Below, piece by piece: positions 1 to 4,558 of a DNA stretch of 6,278 nt. The stretch's first letter is position 1; the number at the start of each line of letters is the position of its first letter. The position numbers and the translations under genes are program-made. The notes below the pieces were generated by a model, which saw only the letters and a list, made by a program, of their open reading frames with translations, searched no databases and was not told the DNA's origin. The DNA is from Muribaculaceae bacterium (GTDB lineage Bacteria > Bacteroidota > Bacteroidia > Bacteroidales > Muribaculaceae), in contig JAIDBM010000224.1 of NCBI GenBank assembly GCA_029056365.1, forward strand, positions 1 to 6,278, written 5' to 3'.

Positions 1-32
1 AAAAAAAATTAACCGTCATCCCGACGATTAAT
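1..32 (-). terminator. Terminator-like hairpin with T run, reading leftward
   Basis: Read on the minus strand, two 10-base arms (32-23 and 17-8) flank the loop GGGAT, with one G-U wobble (positions 27 and 13). They are followed by an unbroken run of eight T (8-1) reaching the window edge. A stem plus U tract is the form of an intrinsic terminator. The stem is only moderately GC-rich, so it could instead be a 5' leader structure ahead of a gene just outside the window. It lies about 35-60 bases downstream of the leftward promoter-like element at 70-77, which raises the possibility of an attenuator or a very short transcript. Confidence 0.4.
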
Positions 33-69
33 CTTCTTACCTTAAATCTAATACCATGAAAAACTGATG

Positions 70-77
70 CAAAGTTA
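70..77 (-). promoter_or_regulatory. Putative leftward Bacteroidota promoter (-7 element)
   Basis: The minus strand reads TAACTTTG, an exact match to the Bacteroidota -7 consensus TAnnTTTG, and continues into GCAT as is common for such promoters. A good -33 TTTG is not evident: the nearest TTG-containing site (94-97, GTTG on the minus strand) sits closer than the usual 19-21 bases. If used, transcription would start near position 65 and run left, out of the window, divergent from the large gene at 542. Confidence 0.45.
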
Positions 78-83
78 CAGCTT

Positions 84-101
84 TTATGTTATACAACATA
101 A
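84..101. promoter_or_regulatory. Perfect dyad next to the leftward promoter (possible operator)
   Basis: TTATGTT at 84-90 and AACATAA at 95-101 are perfect reverse complements around the 4-base centre ATAC. The dyad covers the spacer and the place where the -33 box of the leftward promoter should be, a usual site for a repressor or activator. A second short inverted repeat (AATTTTC 100-106 and GAAAATT 112-118) abuts it. A/T-rich DNA throws up such dyads by chance, so a regulatory role is inference only. Confidence 0.3.
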
Positions 102-118
102 TTTTCGGGCAGAAAATT

Positions 119-332
119 TTCGAGTTTTAACTTATATTAACACCAAGAACGGTAAATGTGAATGAAATTAACTTTTCAAGGAGTTTATTTGGCAGAAATC
201 ATCATTTTAGCCAAGAGATATGGATAGGGAATGCGTGTGTATTGAGATTGAGCACAGGCTCTGATTGTTGTCGGTAAGTTTTGGAGAAGATCAACTGGAT
301 TGGTTAATAGCGTTAAATAATGTAAAAATTAC
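119..332. other. Non-coding stretch, nothing recognised
   Basis: I see no convincing gene, RNA or mobile element here. The only ATG-initiated frame worth noting is a 21-codon one at 162-227 (+) with no promoter or ribosome-site support. The stretch is A/T-rich and probably forms the middle of a divergent intergenic region between a leftward gene outside the window and the rightward gene at 542. Confidence 0.5.
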
Positions 333-363
333 ATTGTGGCGTGAACCTTTTTTATTATCTTTG
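333..363 (+). promoter_or_regulatory. Bacteroidota primary-sigma promoter for the large secreted protein
   Basis: A perfect -7 element TATCTTTG (TAnnTTTG consensus) lies at 356-363. Exactly 19 bases upstream of it is ATTG (333-336), a three-of-four match to the -33 box TTTG. This spacing is the normal one for the Bacteroides housekeeping sigma factor. Transcription would begin a few bases after 363, near 367-371, giving a leader of about 170 nt before the ATG at 542. It is the best promoter in the window and the only strong one oriented toward that gene. Confidence 0.75.
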
Positions 364-419
364 CAACGATTATATCGATTAATTCTAATACCGAGCACTT
401 TTCTGTAATAAAGTCTGTC

Positions 420-435
420 GTTGTCGGTTGGCAAC
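420..435 (+). other. Small hairpin in the 5' leader
   Basis: GTTGTC (420-425) and GGCAAC (430-435) can pair, with one G-U pair, around the loop GGTT. The hairpin lies inside the long leader predicted for the gene at 542. It is short, and I recognise no riboswitch or other known RNA family in the leader. The last 50 bases before the ATG are very A/T-rich and carry no Shine-Dalgarno motif, as is usual in Bacteroidota. Confidence 0.25.
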
Positions 436-541
436 TATAGGGCAATCACACTTAAGCCATCGAGTAGAGGAAAAGGCGATTATACTTATTTGCATTACTT
501 ACTAATCAACTTTAATTAAATTAACTAAAATCTTTTTTATT

Positions 542-3500
542 ATGAGAAAACTATCAGTGCTTCTGACGCTGCTGTTAGTCGCGCTATGTGCAAACGTCTC
601 ATATGCCTATAACTTCTGGTCCGGCGAGGATATTTCATCAATTAAGATCCATTGCGAGAATGAAGGAGCTAAAGGCGACTTAGAAGGAGGAGGCGTAATC
701 ACAACTGCAGAAGGCGGTAAGTTGTGGTATTGGGATTTCAAGCCTGCGTCATCTACTTTTAAATGGAAGTGGCATATTGAGGATGACTGGTTTGGCCGCG
801 GTGTTGAATATAAGGTAGATGCGGACTGGGTTCAGATGTCTGCTTCAGAAGGCAATCCTAACACTATAAATGATCTTGACACAAACAAGACATATCGCAT
901 CTACATCAAGGCGAAGTCGCAGAGCGATAACAGCACTCCGAAGGGTCGCATTGTAGAAGTTACCGATTTGGACTTCTGTAAAGGCATCGGAATTGAAGCC
1001 ATAACTATTTATGGTGAGAGCGGAGAAAAAGACAAGCCGATGACCGTTGCCACTCAGGAAGACGGCAGCAAGGTCTGGAGCTGTGAATTTAGCCCTAATA
1101 GCACTACTTTCCAGTGGAAGTGGTATGTTAAAATTGCCGGCGAAGAAAATGCACGCTGGTATGGCCGTGGCATAGAATACTTTGCTAATGGAGAGTGGGT
1201 TCAGATGTCTACTGTGGACAAAGGAGGGGATAAAGGCATAAATTACGTCAACGGCCTTGACCCCAATAAAACTTATCGTATCTCTATCAAGGCGCTGTCA
1301 GCAGAAATCCCCGATCAGCCTATTGGCTGTATAGAGGATGTCACCGCAACGAAGCTTCCTTCGGCAATCCCCGACGGTCTGACCCGTGAGGACGGTATAT
1401 TTACTGTATTCTTCGACCTGACAGGCATGGACGATCACGGCACTCCTAAAATCTGGATCTGGAGTGATGGAGGAGCCGGCAATGATTATTTTGACGGGGG
1501 AGACGCCTATCCGGGCATGCAAATGACCCATGTCTCCGGCAATATCTATAAGTGGGAATACAGGGGTGATAAAGCCGACCCGACTAAGGTTATATTCACT
1601 TATGGAGATACTGAAAACTTCGGAAAGTACTATGGCGGTGAAGGCGTCGATGTAAAGAACGGCGATTTCTTCACTAAGGATGGTGTGCAGGGAACAGTGC
1701 CTGCGGTAGCACCTACCCCTGCCGGCTGGTACGTAATGGGTGATGCATTTGGCAGCGTAGCTTCGGCGGCCAACAAGATGTCGGCTTATGAGGGCGCCAA
1801 TGACATCTATTACATTGATATAACCTCTGCGACCGCGGGTCAGAAAGTATGGTTCAAGTCGTTCGAGCACGACTGCGTGATTACCCCCGAATCGTCGCGC
1901 GACCTGAAACTCGGCATGAAGTGGCTTGGCGCAACCGACGAAAAGAATGTGGGATACTTCGCCTTTGCTGAAGATTGTGCCGAGGGCCGACTCTTTGTCA
2001 ACACTATGAGCAATCAGGTGATTCTGGCCGACAAGTCGTTCAACCCCCTTACCGGCAACGGAACAGAAATCGTATTCTTCCTTGGCGACAAGGAAGGAGC
2101 GGTAAAGGAAGTAAACTTCCTTCTCGGCAAGGATGACAACTACACACTCTTCGAAGGTGCCCGCTGGGAAAAGGCTCCCTATAAAGGCTTCTGGTTTATC
2201 GAGATTCCCGATGTGGGTCAGTACGACGACATCAAGTTCAGTGTTAGAATCGATGGAGACAACTATGGTAATTTCTATGATGTAGTACCTTCGCGTGTGG
2301 ATGCATACGACCGTGCCAACTGGTGGAAATACATCTATGGCCAGATTGAGCCGATAGAGGGAGTTGGAGCAACGAGCTTCCAGACATATATCACTCCCGA
2401 TGAGTATCTGTATGAGGCAGCGAAGACCAAGACCACGGTGTATGTGTTCGGTAATGGCTTTACAAGCAACAGCCAGACTCCGAACTGGTACCCTGAAGAC
2501 AAGGCAAACACCATTGTGATGAACCTCTACAACGGTATCGGTGTGCTTGAGATGGATGGTGTTACAAACTCAGGCGATAACCGTACCAAGCTGAAACTCT
2601 CGTGGATGCCGTACTTCGACTATATCGATGCTACCGATGGAGATCCGGTGCGCAAGCGTGCGTGGGCTTCTTTCAACCTCGGTATCGTGGGCGGCTTTGA
2701 TGCGGTTGCAACAGGCGGTGAGAATTCGTCGAGCATGTTCTATCTCCGTAAACCCCGCAAGTACAATAACTACAGCGAATCGGACTGGGTGCTTGCCGAC
2801 GGCGACGAAAACAATGTGACCGGTACCTGCTATCTTGTTCTCGATTCAAAGGAAAGCACCCTGACTCTGCTTACCTTCAACCCCAAGGTTGGTCTTAGCA
2901 ATAACTATTCGATAAAGGTGGAACAGCGAGCCATAGGCGGTCTCGACGAGAGCCTCTTCACCGACGGCAAGATGTTCAAGGGTTCCGAAGCCGGCGGCAA
3001 TGCTTATCCGGAATTGGCCAACGACCTTGAGGTGACCTTCACTGTCACTCCGGCATATTTGAATTCTGACATCGAGGGTCTTGCCGATAAGATCAAGGCA
3101 CTTTATAATGTAAAGTATCTGTTCTATAACTGCTCGCACGGTTTCAAAGCCGGTGAATCGCAGTCGGACAAGAACAGCCACGACGGCGATGATCTGATTG
3201 CCGAGTTCGACGGTCCGCTTTCCGGTGCTACTGAATTCGCTATCAAGAATATCGTTACCAGCAACGTGCCTCAGCTGATGATTCAGGCTGTATATACTCT
3301 TAAGGCTGATGTCAGCGGCAATGATGCCAAGACATTCCACACCATTCCCAGCGGTCTGGTTTCAGAAAATGACATCAAGTTCCAGACTGCCAACCCGGAT
3401 CTTTATGGCGATGATTTCAAACTTGAGTTCGCCACACTCTATCCGCAGGAAGACGGCAAGTGGGGTGTTCACTTCCAGTTCCCCTTCGCGGCAAGTACCG

Positions 3501-4123
3501 ATAAGAGCGAGATGGTTTATTATCCCGACTATGAGGTGTCGTGCGGAATGAACAGCCAGAATGCCGCTCCGACCCACGCCGGAATGAAGCATCTGGTGGA
3601 GAACCCCTATGCCTGGGGCATGATTGGCTACGAACCGTATGAATCGGGCGAATACGACCACGCTGTTCACAACTGGTCGAACATCGCCAAGGAAAGCAGC
3701 TCGATGAACCTTTCGCTCGATGGCATTGCATCGAACCTCGATGATGCCGCACAGGCAGTGAAAGACGGTATTGATGTTACTCTGCACTTCGTTTATCCTT
3801 ATGTGATTTATAAGGATCAGATTATAACTATGCTTGATAAGACAAATGCTCCCGCAAGAGCTGCGAGAGCAGATGTCAAGGCTCCTGAGGGCAACTACGA
3901 GATCCGCTACGCCTATGCTACCGACAACCGTCTGTATAAGGAGGAGGACCTCAAGGGTGTTATCACCGGCATAGAGAATGTTACCGTAGGAGCTGATGCA
4001 CCTGTGGATGTCTACACTGTAAGTGGTGCGCTGATTATGCGTGGCACCACCAAGGCCGAGGCTGTAAAAGTCCTCGCCCCCGGCATCTATATCATCGGCA
4101 AGGAAAAGGTTGTGGTCAGATAA
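542..4123 (+). CDS. Large secreted multidomain protein, CBM26-like module, C-terminal sorting-like domain
   Basis: The 1193-residue product is probably exported to the periplasm or cell surface to bind a glycan; I see no catalytic domain. Residues 1-22 form a type I signal peptide (Arg-Lys, Leu/Val-rich core, likely cut after SYA). Cys16 does not sit in a good lipobox, so a lipoprotein is unlikely. Residues 34-142 and 154-269 are tandem copies of an unrecognised Trp-rich domain. Residues 285-386 resemble starch-binding CBM26. A Pro-rich linker (387-394) leads to further beta-rich, aromatic-rich segments at about 395-500, 504-620 and 628-800, then a region to about 1100. After an Ala/Arg-rich stretch (1103-1110), residues 1143-1193 look like a type IX sorting-type domain. 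The ATG at 542 follows an A/T-rich leader and starts the signal peptide directly, so the start is firm. The gene appears monocistronic, with a promoter at 333-363 and a terminator at 4146-4178. The exact ligand is unknown. Confidence 0.9.
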   Translation: MRKLSVLLTLLLVALCANVSYAYNFWSGEDISSIKIHCENEGAKGDLEGGGVITTAEGGKLWYWDFKPASSTFKWKWHIEDDWFGRGVEYKVDADWVQMSASEGNPNTINDLDTNKTYRIYIKAKSQSDNSTPKGRIVEVTDLDFCKGIGIEAITIYGESGEKDKPMTVATQEDGSKVWSCEFSPNSTTFQWKWYVKIAGEENARWYGRGIEYFANGEWVQMSTVDKGGDKGINYVNGLDPNKTYRISIKALSAEIPDQPIGCIEDVTATKLPSAIPDGLTREDGIFTVFFDLTGMDDHGTPKIWIWSDGGAGNDYFDGGDAYPGMQMTHVSGNIYKWEYRGDKADPTKVIFTYGDTENFGKYYGGEGVDVKNGDFFTKDGVQGTVPAVAPTPAGWYVMGDAFGSVASAANKMSAYEGANDIYYIDITSATAGQKVWFKSFEHDCVITPESSRDLKLGMKWLGATDEKNVGYFAFAEDCAEGRLFVNTMSNQVILADKSFNPLTGNGTEIVFFLGDKEGAVKEVNFLLGKDDNYTLFEGARWEKAPYKGFWFIEIPDVGQYDDIKFSVRIDGDNYGNFYDVVPSRVDAYDRANWWKYIYGQIEPIEGVGATSFQTYITPDEYLYEAAKTKTTVYVFGNGFTSNSQTPNWYPEDKANTIVMNLYNGIGVLEMDGVTNSGDNRTKLKLSWMPYFDYIDATDGDPVRKRAWASFNLGIVGGFDAVATGGENSSSMFYLRKPRKYNNYSESDWVLADGDENNVTGTCYLVLDSKESTLTLLTFNPKVGLSNNYSIKVEQRAIGGLDESLFTDGKMFKGSEAGGNAYPELANDLEVTFTVTPAYLNSDIEGLADKIKALYNVKYLFYNCSHGFKAGESQSDKNSHDGDDLIAEFDGPLSGATEFAIKNIVTSNVPQLMIQAVYTLKADVSGNDAKTFHTIPSGLVSENDIKFQTANPDLYGDDFKLEFATLYPQEDGKWGVHFQFPFAASTDKSEMVYYPDYEVSCGMNSQNAAPTHAGMKHLVENPYAWGMIGYEPYESGEYDHAVHNWSNIAKESSSMNLSLDGIASNLDDAAQAVKDGIDVTLHFVYPYVIYKDQIITMLDKTNAPARAARADVKAPEGNYEIRYAYATDNRLYKEEDLKGVITGIENVTVGADAPVDVYTVSGALIMRGTTKAEAVKVLAPGIYIIGKEKVVVR
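641..967 (+). repeat. N-terminal tandem domain, copy 1 (residues 34-142)
   Basis: This is the first of two diverged copies of a domain that I cannot assign to a family. Marker segments are FKWKW (73-77), FGRGVEY (84-90), WVQMS (96-100) and NKTYRIYIKA (115-124). Alternating hydrophobic and aromatic residues suggest an all-beta fold. The similarity is at protein level; the DNA copies have diverged, so the duplication is old. Confidence 0.75.
1001..1348 (+). repeat. N-terminal tandem domain, copy 2 (residues 154-269)
   Basis: The second copy carries FQWKW (190-194), YGRGIEY (207-213), WVQMS (219-223) and NKTYRISIKA (242-251). The offset to copy 1 changes from 117 to 123 and then 127 residues. 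Copy 2 therefore has about six extra residues in the loop after FQWKW (around AGEENAR) and four more after WVQMS. The conserved Trp and Tyr positions could form a ligand-binding face, which is inference. Confidence 0.75.
1394..1699 (+). other. Region encoding a CBM26-like starch-binding module (residues 285-386)
   Basis: Residues 287-293 (FTVFFDL), 303-307 (KIWIW), 323-326 (YPGM), 333-338 (GNIYKW) and 349-352 (KVIF) follow the order seen in CBM26-type starch-binding modules of Bacteroidales outer-surface proteins. In these, a beta strand ending in W-x-W, a YPG turn, a GNxYKW strand and an I/V-I-F strand succeed each other. This points to alpha-glucan binding by family resemblance. The usual end of the module (an Asn/Gly-rich turn after IF) is altered here to TYGDTENFGKYYGG, so ligand specificity is uncertain. 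Confidence 0.6.
3968..4120 (+). other. Region encoding a C-terminal type IX-like sorting domain (residues 1143-1193)
   Basis: The last 51 residues start with GIENV, have the strand-turn VDVYTVSGALIMRG (1155-1168) and end with LAPGIYIIGKEKVVVR (1178-1193). This is the usual order in Por/type IX sorting domains: V-Y-x-x-x-G, then L-x-x-G-I/V-Y, then a basic tail. It is shorter than the roughly 70-80 residues of typical examples, and similar short forms are common in gut Bacteroidales. Whether this organism has the type IX machinery cannot be told from the window. Confidence 0.65.
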
Positions 4124-4145
4124 GCTACATACACACTGATATATC

Positions 4146-4178
4146 AAAGCGGCCCGCTCATCGAGCGGGCCGCTTTTT
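4146..4178 (+). terminator. Strong intrinsic terminator after the large secreted-protein gene
   Basis: A 14-base GC-rich stem (arms 4146-4159 and 4163-4176, core AGCGGCCCGCT with its reverse complement) closes a 3-base loop and runs into five T at 4174-4178. It begins 22 bases after the stop codon at 4121-4123. Read on the minus strand, the same stem is followed by TTTGATAT, so it may also stop, less efficiently, the convergent efflux operon ending at 4261. Confidence 0.9.
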
Positions 4179-4185
4179 GCACGGA

Positions 4186-4207
4186 GTGGAGGCATCCTTG
4201 CCTCCAC
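4186..4207. repeat. Perfect 9-bp inverted repeat between convergent genes
   Basis: GTGGAGGCA (4186-4194) and TGCCTCCAC (4199-4207) pair perfectly around TCCT. On the plus strand it is followed by AAAAT and on the minus strand by no T run, so it is not a classic terminator in either direction. Placed 54 bases beyond the stop of the minus-strand gene, it could protect that mRNA's 3' end or act with the larger hairpin as a tandem terminator. It could also be a copy of a dispersed palindromic element. Confidence 0.6.
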
Positions 4208-4260
4208 AAAATAGATGTGGGTGAATGTAATAATGTTGTTTTTTATTGCGGAGGCGGGGG

Positions 4261-4554
4261 TCAGATTGCTTGGTCGACGGGCAGGACGAAGGCTCGGAGG
4301 CCGAGGCGGGGACGTTCGTTGTCGAGAGTTTTGAGGCGCTGCAGCAGCGGGGCTACGCGTGAGTCGTCGACTATGGTCATAATGGCCTGGGCCAGCGAGG
4401 GCCAGGCATGCGAGCCGTAGTGCGGTTCGCCATCGCGGGTTCCACGGCCCGACACCTGGGGCCATGCGGTGAAGCCACGGCAGTTCAGACGGTCGAGGAT
4501 GTCTATTATATGCTCGTAGTGAGCTTGGTCGAATGTTATGAATACAGCTTTCAT
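4261..4554 (-). CDS. Small PII-like (ferredoxin-fold) protein coupled to an RND efflux pump
   Basis: The 97-residue soluble protein has no signal peptide or membrane segment. Its predicted order is beta (MKAVFITF, 1-8), helix (about 11-24), beta-beta with a long loop (about 28-64), helix (about 69-80) and beta (LRAFVLPV, 86-93). That is the layout of PII and related trimeric sensors, and the loop VSGRGTRDGEPHYGSHAW (34-51) sits where PII proteins carry their T-loop. The ATG (4554-4552) is only four bases after the TAA of the pump gene (4561-4559), which indicates co-transcription and probably coupled translation. By analogy with PII-like and DUF3240 proteins next to metal or drug RND pumps, it may bind a small ligand and regulate the pump. 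That role, and the PII relation itself, rest on fold-level reasoning. It lacks the tyrosine-uridylation context of GlnB and should not be called GlnB. Confidence 0.8.
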   Translation of the reverse strand: MKAVFITFDQAHYEHIIDILDRLNCRGFTAWPQVSGRGTRDGEPHYGSHAWPSLAQAIMTIVDDSRVAPLLQRLKTLDNERPRLGLRAFVLPVDQAI

Positions 4555-4558
4555 TGTG

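Noticed and set aside
162..227. Small plus-strand frame of 21 codons (begins MKLTFQGVYL)
   Set aside because: There is no promoter or start-site context, no downstream partner, and the length is well within chance for this region.
25..392. Imperfect direct repeat: CGATTAAT followed by TCTAATACC at 25-55 and again at 377-392
   Set aside because: The copies share only an 8-mer and a 9-mer with different spacing in A/T-rich DNA. There is no sign of a mobile element or target duplication.
364..541. Riboswitch or tRNA in the long leader
   Set aside because: I could not fit the leader to a cloverleaf or to the conserved core of a known riboswitch; only one short hairpin is visible.
1298..1870. 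Minus-strand open frame of 190 codons, and a similar one at 2846-3340
   Set aside because: Both lie wholly inside the plus-strand secreted-protein gene, which has a signal peptide, repeats and domains in frame. The antisense products show no recognisable motif.
3362..4465. Long minus-strand open frame of 367 codons
   Set aside because: It runs antisense through the end of the secreted-protein gene, the terminator and the PII-like gene. Its product is low-complexity and Arg/Pro-rich with no family features. The frames it overlaps are clearly real.
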